64,000 bases of DNA from assembly GCF_001042635.1 (NCBI RefSeq), contig NZ_AP012331.1:2976001-3040000 (forward strand), in the 5' to 3' direction. Below are positions 1-9,590 of this stretch, in pieces. The position numbers were made by a program, and so were the translations under genes. Within the stretch, counting starts at the first letter, position 1; each line of letters begins with the position of its first letter. The stretch is from Bifidobacterium scardovii JCM 12489 = DSM 13734. Lineage in GTDB: Bacteria; Actinomycetota; Actinomycetes; Actinomycetales; Bifidobacteriaceae. A model generated the notes under the pieces. That model was given only the letters and a program-made list of their open reading frames with translations, made no database searches and had not been told where the DNA came from.

Positions 1-1216
1 GCACATCGTGCGATGCGGCATGCGGGCCGACCAGCGCGATCGTCTCCGAGCGGCGCAACGGCAGTATGCCTTCGTTCTTGAGCAGCACCATGGATTCCTC
101 CGCCACGGTGCGCGCGGCCTGACGGTGGTCGTCGCACAGCACGACCCGAGCCTCGGCCTCGGGGTCGGCGCCGCGGAACGGATGCTCGAACAGCCCAAGA
201 TCGTTTTTCAGTTCAAGTATGCGCATCACCGATTCGTCCAGCATCGATTCGGGCACGCGGCCATCCTCGATCAGGCCCCGGAGCTCGCGCAGATAGCAGA
301 CCGTCATCATTTCGATGTCGACGCCGGCCTCGATGGCCAGCTGCGCAGCCTGCCGGTCGTCGGCGGCCACGCCGTGCGCGATCATTTCCCTGACCGCGCC
401 GAAATCGGAGATGAGCACACCGTCGAATCCGAACTCGTCACGCAGGATATCGCGCATGAGGTTCCGGTTGCCGGTCGCGGGAATGCCGTCGACCGTGTTG
501 AACGAGGTCATCACCAGCTTGGCTCCCGCATCGATGCCCGCATGGTATCCGGGCAGATAGTCGTTGCGCAGCTGGCGTTCCGACATGTTCACCGTGTTGT
601 ATTCGCGCCCGCCTTCCGGGGCCCCGTATCCGGCGAAATGCTTGACGCACGCCCCGACCGTGGCCGCCGGATCGGCGAGCGTTTCGGCGGATCCGGCCCT
701 GCCGCCCTGATAGCCCTCGACCATCGCCGCGGCCATCAGCGCGTTGAGCCACGGGTCCTCGCCGGTGGATTCCATCACGCGCCCCCAGCGCGGATCACGG
801 ACCAGATCCACCATCGGGGAGAAAGTCACGTGCAATCCGCTCGCCGAGGATTCGCGAGCGGCCACCCGCGCCATGGTACGGGCCGCGTCCGTGCTCCATG
901 AGGATCCGATCGCCAACGGGATCGGGAAGATCGTCCGGCAACCGTGGATCACATCGCCCATGATGAGCGTCGGGATATGCAGGCGGTTGCGTTCCATGTA
1001 CGACTGCTGGATGCGGCGGCATTCGGCTGCCGACGCGACGCCGAGGATCGTTCCGGCGTTGTCGATGTCGGTCTGCGACAGGCCGAGCTGCGCGATCGGA
1101 CCGGTGCGTTCCTCGGCCTTGTCGGAGTAAAAGTCGCCGCTCAGCTGCAGCAACTGGGCTATTTTTTCGTCCAGCGTCATTTCGCTGACGAGTTCGACGA
1201 GTTGTTCGTGGTTCAT
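1..1216 (-). CDS. GH3 beta-glucosidase, C-terminal part outside the window
   Basis: About 405 codons are visible and the gene runs off the left edge, so it is partial. The start (ATG, 1214-1216) has an AAGGAA ribosome site just upstream. The protein opens with the GH3 N-terminal pattern (MTLDEKIAQL), continues with GDVIHG and KHFAGYG substrate-pocket motifs, and has the nucleophile motif LISDFGAV with Asp271. After about residue 330 the second GH3 domain begins. No signal peptide is seen, so it should act in the cytoplasm on imported beta-glucosides. It is the last gene of the operon starting at 11246 and follows the GH94 phosphorylase by 80 bp, which suggests it removes terminal glucose from short beta-gluco-oligosaccharides. 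Linkage preference cannot be read from the sequence. Confidence 0.93.
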   Translation of the reverse strand, partial: MNHEQLVELVSEMTLDEKIAQLLQLSGDFYSDKAEERTGPIAQLGLSQTDIDNAGTILGVASAAECRRIQQSYMERNRLHIPTLIMGDVIHGCRTIFPIPLAIGSSWSTDAARTMARVAARESSASGLHVTFSPMVDLVRDPRWGRVMESTGEDPWLNALMAAAMVEGYQGGRAGSAETLADPAATVGACVKHFAGYGAPEGGREYNTVNMSERQLRNDYLPGYHAGIDAGAKLVMTSFNTVDGIPATGNRNLMRDILRDEFGFDGVLISDFGAVREMIAHGVAADDRQAAQLAIEAGVDIEMMTVCYLRELRGLIEDGRVPESMLDESVMRILELKNDLGLFEHPFRGADPEAEARVVLCDDHRQAARTVAEESMVLLKNEGILPLRRSETIALVGPHAASHDV

Positions 1217-1256
1217 CAGGATTCCTTCATACCGTAAGCATCATTGCCCTATACGA

Positions 1257-1282
1257 ATCCGGCCCCTCATCGGGGGCCGGAT
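1257..1282 (-). terminator. Hairpin between GH94 and GH3 genes
   Basis: A perfect 10-bp stem (ATCCGGCCCC/GGGGCCGGAT) with a 6-nt loop lies between the GH94 stop and the GH3 start. No T-run follows, so it is more likely a partial attenuator or mRNA-stabilising hairpin than a full terminator. Confidence 0.55.
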
Positions 1283-1296
1283 CGTACCTTCCCCGT

Positions 1297-4200
1297 TCAG
1301 CGTACTCGCGGCGCCGTGCCAAGCGTGATCACGATGTCGCGCGAGTCGCCGAGCGATTCCCGGCTGACGAGCAGACCGCCATCGCGGTAGCGCAGCGCCA
1401 GCCGCTCCCCGTCGATCGCCCTGCCATCGGCTTCGACCGCCACCGGCCGGCTTCCCTCGACCACGCGATAACGGATCGTGCGCGGTTTGCCGAACAGCGT
1501 CACGGCGATCTCGGTACCATCGTCCTGCATGGCGAGCAGCGGGTCGATGACCACGCCGTCGGCGTGGACGCTCAGGCCGAACACATGCTGCATGACCTGG
1601 CGCAGATAGATGCCGGGGCCGGACGAGTAGACGCGCCAGCCGCCGCGTACGCCGACCGGATCGGCTGCGTCGGCGCGCAGCCGATCCCACTGGCCCGCCG
1701 CATCATAGCGCGTCGGGAAATCGGCATCGGATGACGCGAAGTAGCAGTTGCGCTGTCGCGGTTCGCTGGTCGACAGACGGCGGAACTGGCCGACCGGACT
1801 GATGCGCAGCAGTTCCTCGGCCACGCTGTCGCGGCCCAGCGCCGCCAACGCCTCGGTATAGCGGATATGCGCATGCGTGTACATCAGACCGATCTCCCGG
1901 CCGACGTTCGCGGCCTGCTCGCCGCGCTTGAACACCGTGGTGACGCCGTCATGATAAGCGGCCGGGCGGTTCATCAGGCGCACGCCGTCGGGATAGTGCA
2001 GATGCTCGTCGATGATGGCCTCATGGCGGCGGGTCTCCTCGTCATCCAGCAGCCCGGCGATGATCGACCTGGTCATCGGGATCAGGCGATAGGTGATGCC
2101 CGTACGCGTGTCGTCGGGATGGATCACCGGCTTCGGCCCCTCGTCGGTGAACGAAACATATCCGGCAAGCACGTCGTCGAAGATGAAGTCTTTCGTGAAC
2201 GCCCCGCGGATGGTAGAGGCCTCGCTCGAGCACTGGTCCGAGAGGGCCTCGCAACCATTCTTGCCTCGCAGCAGTTCGCCCAGGCGCCGCGTGGCCTGGT
2301 ACAGCAGCGCGATCGTCCAAGTGGAGGCCATCTCCTTCTTCATCGAGGCCTGCGCCGGCTGCAGCGTGTCGTCCCAATCGCCCTCCCCGTAGGAGAACAG
2401 TTCGGTGCCGGGTACCCGGTGGGCGCGGATGTACGACAGGATGGACAGCAGATGGTCGCATACGGTATGCGACTCGGCGGAGTAGTCGCCGTTCGGCTCA
2501 TCCCAGTACGGCGCCGTGTCGCCGAGGATCGACGTGTCGCCGGTGGCCTCCAGATATTCGCCGACCGCCATGAGGGGCCACACCGGGATGTCGCCGTGCG
2601 AGTCGTGCTGGTACATCGCGCGGTACTCGTCGAACATGAACCACTGCGGCAGCGAACCATCGGGATTCTGGTGGCGCAGCACGCCGAGGATGATCTCGCG
2701 CGCGGTGTCGAAATGGCCGAAGGCGAGCGCCAGCTCGAACGGCCCCTGGCATACGTCACGCGTGCCCCAAGCCGCGCCGGAATACTGTTCCAGACCGTGC
2801 GGCGAGAGGAAATGCACCAGGGCGTTCTGCACGAACCACGGCACGACGCGGTTGAGTTCCGCCAGACGGCCATCGGTGCGCACCTGCAGATCATCGGCGT
2901 ACGCGCTGATGATGCGATAGTGCTCGGCAAGCACGGCATCGGTATCACTATCGATACCATCGCCGTCGACCGCCCCGCGCACTCCCAACGCCGACGCGGC
3001 GAGCTCGGAGGCCTGCGAGACCCCATTGTCGCTGGCGGCGGCAGCCACGCGCAACTCGCGCACCCCCTCGGCCGCAAACGTGATCACCGCACTGCCGTGG
3101 GCGTGGCCCGCGAACAGCGGAGCGTCGTCGGATGGCGTGCCCCGGTCCGACGCGAATACGTACCGCAGGTTCGGGCAATGCGCCGCGGCCGGAGAACCCG
3201 CGGCAGGGGCGAATACCACGCCGGCGCCGGATTCCGGCGTTTCGGCGGAAACGAAGGCATCCCACTGCTCGGGCGATTCGATGTCGACGGTAACGATGAC
3301 ATCGATCGCCGCGTCCGAGACGACATGCAGCCCGATGACGTTCCGGCTTGCCGAGGCAACGGTTTCGACACGGATCACGCCGGAATCCAACTGATAGATC
3401 CATGCCGAGCCGCCCAGATCCATGACATAGGCGGAGGGCACGCCGAGCAGACGCCATTCGCCGTCGACCCGTATAAGCAGGCGCACACCCTGCGAACGCA
3501 GCAGGTTGAGGCTGGTGCGGTGCACGGAGACCAGACGATTCATGTTGGTGTTGCCGAGCACGATATGCGAGGCGAACACGCCGGGCGCATACGTGGTGGC
3601 GGCCATGACGGGACGCGCGGGGTCGGTGGAACCGTTGGCCAGCAGGATCTGCCCGTGGGAACGGTCCACGACCATTTCCTTGGCCTGCGAAACGACATGG
3701 CGGGCGTTGCGGCCGAAATACGAAAGCACGGTGCCATCGGAAGCGGTCTCGATGTCGGAGGCCTCTCCGCCGCCCAGTGCCAGGAACGCATCGTCTTCCA
3801 TGGGCCGGCCGTTCAGCATGGAGGCGGTGGCCAGCAGCGAGGCGCGGTCATGCAGGCAGGGGGTGCCGGAGACCTCTGACACGTCGGGACCGCCGGCTTC
3901 CACGGCGTCGGCAAAGAGATCCACCGTCTCGCCGATGCGCGCACAACCGTCCGCCATCTCGCCGCGGTAATCGCCGTCAAACAGATTGACTTGCGTGAAC
4001 ACCAACGTATCCGAGGCGTCCGCGATCGTCTGCGGCGCGGACAGCAGACAGGCCATGCCGAACTCGTATTGATTGGTCCTGCCGCCGTTCCAATCGGCGC
4101 TGCGCAGCGCGGCCGGCTCGCCGCCCATACGCGCCTCACGGCCATAGAAATCGAAACCGTCGGTCAAGTGGGCGCGCGCCCCTTCGGCGAACGCGGCGAC

Positions 4201-4785
4201 GAGCATGGGCATCCGCGGCGCGCACGCCATGCCCTGACGGGCGGCAAGCACGCGGCCGAAGCCATCGACGTCCTGGGCATGGTAGGCCACGTACTGGGAG
4301 ATGTACGGCTCGCTGGACATGGCCTGTTCGATCGGAGCCAATGCCACATCCTGAGCGCTGGCCACATCCCAGGTTCCGGCCGCCGCCGACGGATCGCCGG
4401 GGGTCACCGCCACGCGCCACGCCCAAGCGCTCCCATCGCCGGAGACATGCAGCGACACGGTCCAGACGACGCCGAGCGCCGATCCGCGCCATGTCGCGAC
4501 GCCGCGTTCGATCGCGAATCTCGACGACGAGCGCACGCCGAGCAGCGGCACCGCGTCGATATGCGAGCCTTGGCGGCGGCGCAGCCACAACCCGCTGATG
4601 CCGGGGTCATTGGGACCGGGGCGGTACTGCGAGATCTGGATGTCACCGGCACGTACACCGAGCAGATCGCCGCATGCGCCGATGCGGATGCTCAGCTCGC
4701 CGGCGCCAACGGCGACCGACCGGTCGGAGCCTTGCTTCCAATTGCTCCACGCAGAGAAGGCGGGAGCGTCTGCAGCGTTGGACAT
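1297..4785 (-). CDS. GH94 phosphorylase, 1,2-beta-oligoglucan phosphorylase-like
   Basis: 1162 residues. The start chosen is the ATG at 4785 (MSNAADAPAF), since the upstream in-frame extension is arginine-rich and looks non-coding. The C-terminal half holds the (alpha/alpha)6 catalytic domain of GH94: HGDIPVWPL, then YGEGDWDD with the candidate general acid Asp803, and a terminal SSDADF-TRY segment. Family members split beta-glucosidic bonds with phosphate, giving glucose 1-phosphate. The size, far above cellobiose phosphorylase (about 800 residues), and the pairing with a GH3 enzyme and an importer resemble the Listeria 1,2-beta-oligoglucan phosphorylase locus; that specificity is inference. 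No signal peptide; cytoplasmic. Other GH94 activities such as cellodextrin phosphorolysis remain possible. Confidence 0.82.
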   Translation of the reverse strand: MSNAADAPAFSAWSNWKQGSDRSVAVGAGELSIRIGACGDLLGVRAGDIQISQYRPGPNDPGISGLWLRRRQGSHIDAVPLLGVRSSSRFAIERGVATWRGSALGVVWTVSLHVSGDGSAWAWRVAVTPGDPSAAAGTWDVASAQDVALAPIEQAMSSEPYISQYVAYHAQDVDGFGRVLAARQGMACAPRMPMLVAAFAEGARAHLTDGFDFYGREARMGGEPAALRSADWNGGRTNQYEFGMACLLSAPQTIADASDTLVFTQVNLFDGDYRGEMADGCARIGETVDLFADAVEAGGPDVSEVSGTPCLHDRASLLATASMLNGRPMEDDAFLALGGGEASDIETASDGTVLSYFGRNARHVVSQAKEMVVDRSHGQILLANGSTDPARPVMAATTYAPGVFASHIVLGNTNMNRLVSVHRTSLNLLRSQGVRLLIRVDGEWRLLGVPSAYVMDLGGSAWIYQLDSGVIRVETVASASRNVIGLHVVSDAAIDVIVTVDIESPEQWDAFVSAETPESGAGVVFAPAAGSPAAAHCPNLRYVFASDRGTPSDDAPLFAGHAHGSAVITFAAEGVRELRVAAAASDNGVSQASELAASALGVRGAVDGDGIDSDTDAVLAEHYRIISAYADDLQVRTDGRLAELNRVVPWFVQNALVHFLSPHGLEQYSGAAWGTRDVCQGPFELALAFGHFDTAREIILGVLRHQNPDGSLPQWFMFDEYRAMYQHDSHGDIPVWPLMAVGEYLEATGDTSILGDTAPYWDEPNGDYSAESHTVCDHLLSILSYIRAHRVPGTELFSYGEGDWDDTLQPAQASMKKEMASTWTIALLYQATRRLGELLRGKNGCEALSDQCSSEASTIRGAFTKDFIFDDVLAGYVSFTDEGPKPVIHPDDTRTGITYRLIPMTRSIIAGLLDDEETRRHEAIIDEHLHYPDGVRLMNRPAAYHDGVTTVFKRGEQAANVGREIGLMYTHAHIRYTEALAALGRDSVAEELLRISPVGQFRRLSTSEPRQRNCYFASSDADFPTRYDAAGQWDRLRADAADPVGVRGGWRVYSSGPGIYLRQVMQHVFGLSVHADGVVIDPLLAMQDDGTEIAVTLFGKPRTIRYRVVEGSRPVAVEADGRAIDGERLALRYRDGGLLVSRESLGDSRDIVITLGTAPRVR

Positions 4786-4926
4786 GATGTTTTTTCGCTT
4801 TCTTGTGTGTGGTTCGCTGCCGCGAACGGACGATCGAATGGCAATCGTTCGGCGAATGGCCGGACAATTGGCACAGTTACGGGAGCCGGGCCGCACGCGC
4901 GGCGCGGCCGCCCGTGGGTATGGCCG

Positions 4927-5898
4927 CTATGCCGCCGGCTCGATGCTTTCGGTTGGCTGATCCTCGAACACCGTCCGGCGCCGGGTTGCCGGGTCATTCT
5001 GGCTGGTCCAGAAATCGTCGAGCACACGCGCCGTGGCGGCCGGATTCTCGCCGTTGGGGCAATGCGCGGCATCGGGGATGATCTCAAGCCGCGCGTCGAT
5101 GATGCGCGCCATGCGGTGCAGCCATGTCTGCGGCCACGAATAGACGTCGTGCGCCCCATGGGCCACCAGTACGGGCACGCCCGTATCGCGGATCTCGAAG
5201 CTGTGGTCCTCGGCGCTTTCCAGCTGGTCAAGCGTTCCGATCAGCTGATCACGGCTCGTGGCCCTCGACCGTTCGCGCAGGAACCGTTCCAGCGTGGAGA
5301 GTTCGCTGTCGGGAACCTGCGCCCTGTCGAGGTTGTCGATGCTCCACAAGTCCAGATTCGGATGCTCCGCAAGATGCTCGCGGATATCCGCGTGGCGGCC
5401 GGGCCAGCCATGCGGCCCCGAATCCAGTAGGGTCAGCGATCGGAACGGATGAGGATCGGCCAGCAGCGCGGCTTGGGCGGTGACTCCCCCGAAGCTGTGG
5501 CCGAGCAGATGCAGCTGGTCGGCGCCGGTGGCCTGCAGGATGATGCGGGCGACATCCAGCGCGTCCTGCGCGGTATGCGCACGGTGGTAGGCCTCGACGC
5601 CCTGCGGCGCCACCGAATCGGCCTGACCGCGCTGTGAGAACGCCCATACGTCCCAGCCGCGCCCGGCCAACAGCGGCATGAGGTCGTAGAAGTCCTCCTT
5701 GCAGCCGGTGAAACCGGGAATCAGCAGCGCCACGCCGAGGGCCTCACCGGCCTCCGGCCGCGCGCGCAGCGCGGTCAGCGGGCCGACCGGCGCTTCGATG
5801 ACGAGATCGTCGATGCCGCGAGGCCGGGGCAACGATCCGAAACGACGTCCGGCACGCACCGCCGTGCAGGACGGTCCGTCAGGCGTGGACTGCGGCAT
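4927..5898 (-). CDS. Alpha/beta hydrolase, esterase or lipase-like
   Basis: 323 residues with the alpha/beta hydrolase fold. The nucleophile elbow is GHSFGG (Ser135), the oxyanion region is LIPGFTG, and a late DAAHCPNGENP segment supplies the likely catalytic His. The start overlaps the end of the upstream ATPase gene by 20 bp, pointing to translational coupling and membership of the operon. A plausible role is removal of acyl groups from imported oligosaccharides (bacterial beta-glucans can carry succinyl or acetyl groups), but the substrate is not shown by the sequence. No signal peptide, so cytoplasmic. Perhydrolase or C-C hydrolase activity is also compatible with the fold. Confidence 0.82.
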   Translation of the reverse strand: MPQSTPDGPSCTAVRAGRRFGSLPRPRGIDDLVIEAPVGPLTALRARPEAGEALGVALLIPGFTGCKEDFYDLMPLLAGRGWDVWAFSQRGQADSVAPQGVEAYHRAHTAQDALDVARIILQATGADQLHLLGHSFGGVTAQAALLADPHPFRSLTLLDSGPHGWPGRHADIREHLAEHPNLDLWSIDNLDRAQVPDSELSTLERFLRERSRATSRDQLIGTLDQLESAEDHSFEIRDTGVPVLVAHGAHDVYSWPQTWLHRMARIIDARLEIIPDAAHCPNGENPAATARVLDDFWTSQNDPATRRRTVFEDQPTESIEPAA

Positions 5899-7552
5899 GG
5901 TCGTCGCTCCTTGTCTCGAGCTTCGGAATCGCGTTGAGCAGACGGATCGTATAGTCGTCGTGCGGATGCTGCAGCACTTGGGCGGTGTCGCCGCGTTCCA
6001 CGACCGTGCCCTGGTTGAGCACCATGATGCGGTCGGTGATCAAACGGGCGCTCAGCAGATCGTGCGTGATGTAGAGCATCGACACGTTGAGCCGCACGCG
6101 CAGGTCGTCAAGCAACGCGAGCACTCCGGCGCGCAGCGTCATGTCGAGCATCGACACCGGTTCGTCGGCGATCAGCACCTTCGGGTTGGAGGCCAGTGCA
6201 CGGGCGATGACCACGCGCTGGCGCTGCCCGCCCGACAGCTGATGCGGCAGCTTGGCGGCGAACTGCTCGACCGGGGTCAGTCCCACGGTTTCCAACAGCT
6301 CGAGCATCCGGTTGCGGGCCGCCGCCCCGCGCAGATCCGTGTAGTTGAGGATCGGGCGCATCAGCGTGTATTCGACGGTGTGCAGGGGGTTCAGGGCCGC
6401 GTACGGATCCTGGAACACCATCTGGATGTCGGAGTGCAGGTCGCGCAGGTCGCGCTTGCTCTTCATCCGGTCGATACGCTTGTCCCCCAAGCTGATCTCG
6501 CCCTTGGTGGGCTGCTCGATGCCGGTGATCATCTTCGCGATCGTCGACTTGCCCGAGCCGGAGGCGCCGACAAGAGCCAGCGATTCACCCGGATGCAGCG
6601 TGAAGGAGACGTTGTTGGTGGCCGTGACCGGTTTGTCGCCGCGCTTGCGGCCCTTGTACACCTTCGAGACGCCGGTGACCGTCAGGGTCATCGCCTTATC
6701 CGCCTCGGTAGGCGTGGCGTTCGGATCATAAGTGCCCTTGCGGTCGAGCCCCGGCACCGACACCCGTTCCGCACGCGGATCGCCGTAGTGGCTCAGCAGC
6801 ATCTTCGTATAGTCGTCCTTGGGAGCGCGCAGGATCTGGCCGCTTGGCGCATCCTCGACGATCACGCCGTTGTGCATGACCATGACGCGGGTCGTCGATT
6901 CGAGCACGATGCCCAGATCGTGGCTGATCAGGATCGCGGTGAAGCCTTCGGATGCCTGCAGCTCGCGGATCGTGTTCATCACCTCGTGCTGCACGAGCAC
7001 GTCGAGGGCCGTGGTCGGCTCGTCGAACACCATGAGTTTGGGATCCAGCGACAGAGCCAGGGCGATGGCCACGCGCTGGCGCATGCCGCCGGACAGCTCG
7101 CCGGGGTAGCGCTCGAGCGTGCGGTCGGGCAGGCCGACCTTGCGGATCAGCTCGAGGGCGCGCCCTTCGCGCTTGTCCTTGGCCACATGGCCGTGCGCCT
7201 TGAAGATGTCCATGAAGTGGTTGCGGATCGTGCGCACGGGGTTCAGCGCGTTCATGCCGGACTGCAGCACCATCGCGAAGCCTCCCTGACGCTGCACGCG
7301 CAGCTCCTCGTCGCTCAGCGTGGTGATGTCCTTGCCGTTGAACAGCACCTGACCGCCGCTGATGCGTGCCGGCGGCTTCGACAGGCGGGTCAGCGCAAAG
7401 CCGAGCGTCGACTTGCCGGAGCCGGATTCGCCGACCAGACCGACGAACTCGCCCTGCTCCAGCTCGAAGTTCACATGGTGCACGGCCTTGACCGGCTCGG
7501 TGCCCGGAACGTCGTACTCGATGGACAGGTCGTTGACTTTCAGCAGGCTCAT
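5879..7552 (-). CDS. Double ATP-binding protein of a peptide/opine-type ABC importer
   Basis: 557 residues forming two complete ABC ATPase halves, equal to DppD and DppF fused. The first half has Walker A GESGSGKST (residues 41-49), signature LSGGMRQR and Walker B MVFDEPT; the second has Walker A GASGSGKST (about 326), signature LSGGQRQR (about 440) and LIADEPV. Both halves therefore look active. It energises the importer built from the two permeases upstream. This is the only importer in the window that brings its own ATPase. Two bases separate it from the permease gene upstream. Confidence 0.95.
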   Translation of the reverse strand: MSLLKVNDLSIEYDVPGTEPVKAVHHVNFELEQGEFVGLVGESGSGKSTLGFALTRLSKPPARISGGQVLFNGKDITTLSDEELRVQRQGGFAMVLQSGMNALNPVRTIRNHFMDIFKAHGHVAKDKREGRALELIRKVGLPDRTLERYPGELSGGMRQRVAIALALSLDPKLMVFDEPTTALDVLVQHEVMNTIRELQASEGFTAILISHDLGIVLESTTRVMVMHNGVIVEDAPSGQILRAPKDDYTKMLLSHYGDPRAERVSVPGLDRKGTYDPNATPTEADKAMTLTVTGVSKVYKGRKRGDKPVTATNNVSFTLHPGESLALVGASGSGKSTIAKMITGIEQPTKGEISLGDKRIDRMKSKRDLRDLHSDIQMVFQDPYAALNPLHTVEYTLMRPILNYTDLRGAAARNRMLELLETVGLTPVEQFAAKLPHQLSGGQRQRVVIARALASNPKVLIADEPVSMLDMTLRAGVLALLDDLRVRLNVSMLYITHDLLSARLITDRIMVLNQGTVVERGDTAQVLQHPHDDYTIRLLNAIPKLETRSDDHAAVHA

Positions 7553-7554
7553 CT

Positions 7555-8514
7555 TCAGTTCCCTTCACGCAGGCGCGGGTTGCTCAGGCGATCGACGCCG
7601 AAATTGATGAATGTCATGGACACGGCCAGCAGCGCGATCATCAGGCCCGGGGCGAACAGCAGCACCCACTGTCCGGTGAGCAGCACGTTGTTGTTCTGAG
7701 CCCAGTAGAGCATCGTGCCCCAGCTGACGGTCGTCGAGTCGCCGAGACCGAGGAATTCCAGGCCGGCTTCGGCGAGGGCCGCGGCAGTCGCGGCGCCGAA
7801 GAAGTTGTTGATGATCAGCGAGAGCATGTTCGGGAAGATCTCGTGGAAGATGATCCTCGCCGAGCTGTCGCCGCTGAACGACGCCGCGGTGACGAAGTCG
7901 CGCGACCGCAGCGTCTGCGTCTGGCTGCGCAGCACGCGCGAGCCCCACGCCCAACCGGTCAGCACCACCACGAGGATGATCACGCCGAGGCCGCCGTTCT
8001 GCAGGTAGGCAGCCACGACGATCATCAGCGGCAGCGACGGGATCACCAGGAACAGGTTGACGATGAATCCCACGAACTCGCCGGCGAAGGAGCGGATGTA
8101 GCCCCAGCTCAGGCCGACGATCACGGCGATGGCGGTGGAGAGCAGGCCTGCGCACAGCGCGACGAACACCGAGATGCGCGATCCCCAGATCAGTTGGGAA
8201 AGCACGTCCTGCCCGTTGCCGGTGGTGCCGAGCCAGTGTTCGGCATTCGGGCCGAGGCTGGCCTCGAAATCGCTGGCCTTCGGATCATAGGGGCTGAGCA
8301 GCGGCGCGAAGACCGCCATCAGGATGATCAGACCCAACAGAATCAGGCCAAAACGGGCCTTCGGCACCGACCATACCGTCGCGAAGCTGCGGCCGACCAG
8401 ACGCAGCGCACGCATGAGCGCGCTGTCGTTGACGGAGTCGGCGGCGTTCTTCTTCCCGCCCTGCTGTTGCGCCGACGATTGCGTCGACATTGTTTCGGTA
8501 GCCATCGCATTCAC
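7555..8514 (-). CDS. DppC/OppC-type permease
   Basis: 319 residues, an N-terminal polar tail of about 45 residues and then six hydrophobic segments of the binding-protein-dependent transport fold. The ATPase-contact (EAA) loop reads ALAEAGLEFLGLG, typical of OppC/DppC. The start is probably the GTG at 8512-8514, which overlaps the stop of the preceding permease gene as GTGA; an ATG nine bases later is the alternative. It forms the membrane channel with the DppB-like protein. Genes of this transporter class usually carry peptides or nickel, but several actinobacterial and Thermotoga members carry beta-gluco-oligosaccharides, which fits the enzymes in this operon. Confidence 0.94.
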   Translation of the reverse strand: MNAMATETMSTQSSAQQQGGKKNAADSVNDSALMRALRLVGRSFATVWSVPKARFGLILLGLIILMAVFAPLLSPYDPKASDFEASLGPNAEHWLGTTGNGQDVLSQLIWGSRISVFVALCAGLLSTAIAVIVGLSWGYIRSFAGEFVGFIVNLFLVIPSLPLMIVVAAYLQNGGLGVIILVVVLTGWAWGSRVLRSQTQTLRSRDFVTAASFSGDSSARIIFHEIFPNMLSLIINNFFGAATAAALAEAGLEFLGLGDSTTVSWGTMLYWAQNNNVLLTGQWVLLFAPGLMIALLAVSMTFINFGVDRLSNPRLREGN

Positions 8515-9491
8515 CTTCTGGTTCTCGGGTCAAGCACGCCGTAAAGCATGTCGACGATGAAGTTCGCCACAAGCACGCTGGTCGTGATCATGAGGAACAG
8601 CGCCTGCATCAGCGGATAGTCCTGATTCGTCACGGCTTGGAAAAGCAGCAGGCCGACACCCGGGTAATTGAATACCTGCTCGACCAGCAGGGACCCGCCG
8701 ACCACGCCGCCGAGCACCAAGCCGAAGGAGGTGAGGTTGGGAAGCAGCGCGTTGCGGGCTGCGTAGCGCAGCATCACCGTATGCTGCTTGAGGCCGTTGG
8801 CCTCGGCGAAGGTCACGTAGTCGTCGCCGAGCGTGCTGATCATCGTGTTGCGCATGCCCATGATCCAGCCGCCGAGAGAGGTGATGAGGATCGTCAGGCC
8901 GGGCAGAATCGCGTGGTAGACCGCGTCCGCGAAGAACGCCCCGTCGAAGGAGGGCATGGCGGTCGCCGAATAGGCTCCGGACGTCGGGAAGACGCCTCCC
9001 ACGTAGCCGAGGAAGTACAGCAGCAGCAACGCGATCCAGAACGGCGGGAATGCGGAGAGGAACGAGCTGCCGACGCTGGCGGTGGTGTCGACGGCGGTGC
9101 CGCGCTTCCATGCGGCGACCGCGCCGAGCACCGTGCCGATGAGGAACGACAGGATCGTGACCATGCCGACCAGCGTGAGCGTCCACGGCAGCGCCGCCGC
9201 GATCAGATCGGAGACGTTCTGCGGAAAGTTGCTGTACGAGACGCCGAAGTCGAAATGGATGACATTGTTCAGGTACTGAAGGTACTGCTGGAACACATTG
9301 CCCTGGGGCACGCCCAGCTGCGCCTCGATCGCCGAACGCATCTCCGGGGTGACCGGCCCGTTCTGCGCCAGCTTGGCGATGGCGGCGTCGGCCGGCGAGC
9401 CCGGCATCATTCTCGGGAGTATGAAGTTGACCGTGATCGCCGCCCACAGCGTGAGCAGGAACAGCTCTATTTTGCCTAGGAAGTAACGCAT
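8511..9491 (-). CDS. DppB/OppB-type permease
   Basis: 326 residues starting MRYFLGKIELFLL, with six membrane segments, a long external loop after the first, and an EAA loop around TFAEANGLKQH. The first membrane segment and the ILPRMMPGSPAD motif are hallmarks of the OppB family. It follows the binding-protein gene by 99 bp and overlaps the next permease by 4 bp. It pairs with the DppC-like protein as the import channel of the beta-glucan-type operon. Confidence 0.94.
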   Translation of the reverse strand: MRYFLGKIELFLLTLWAAITVNFILPRMMPGSPADAAIAKLAQNGPVTPEMRSAIEAQLGVPQGNVFQQYLQYLNNVIHFDFGVSYSNFPQNVSDLIAAALPWTLTLVGMVTILSFLIGTVLGAVAAWKRGTAVDTTASVGSSFLSAFPPFWIALLLLYFLGYVGGVFPTSGAYSATAMPSFDGAFFADAVYHAILPGLTILITSLGGWIMGMRNTMISTLGDDYVTFAEANGLKQHTVMLRYAARNALLPNLTSFGLVLGGVVGGSLLVEQVFNYPGVGLLLFQAVTNQDYPLMQALFLMITTSVLVANFIVDMLYGVLDPRTRR

Positions 9492-9550
9492 GGATAACCT
9501 TTCGCGGCGCGCATTCGGGAAACCGGATGCAACGGTATGCGGGCGGGGGC

Positions 9551-9577
9551 GGGAGGGCGCGACGCGGCGCCCATCCC
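9551..9577 (-). other. Hairpin between binding-protein and permease genes
   Basis: GGGAGGGCGC and GCGCCCATCCC form a GC-rich stem with one bulge and a 6-nt loop. Its position just after the binding-protein gene is typical of hairpins that protect the binding-protein transcript or damp readthrough, giving excess binding protein over permease. Confidence 0.45.
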
Positions 9578-9590
9578 GTCTGCGCCGAAC

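Noticed and set aside
1867..3879. Long plus-strand open frame opposite the GH94 gene
   Set aside because: It is the antisense shadow of a high-GC gene; composition is arginine/histidine-rich with no family motif. The same holds for the long frames opposite the ABC, GH31, GH13 and dnaK genes.
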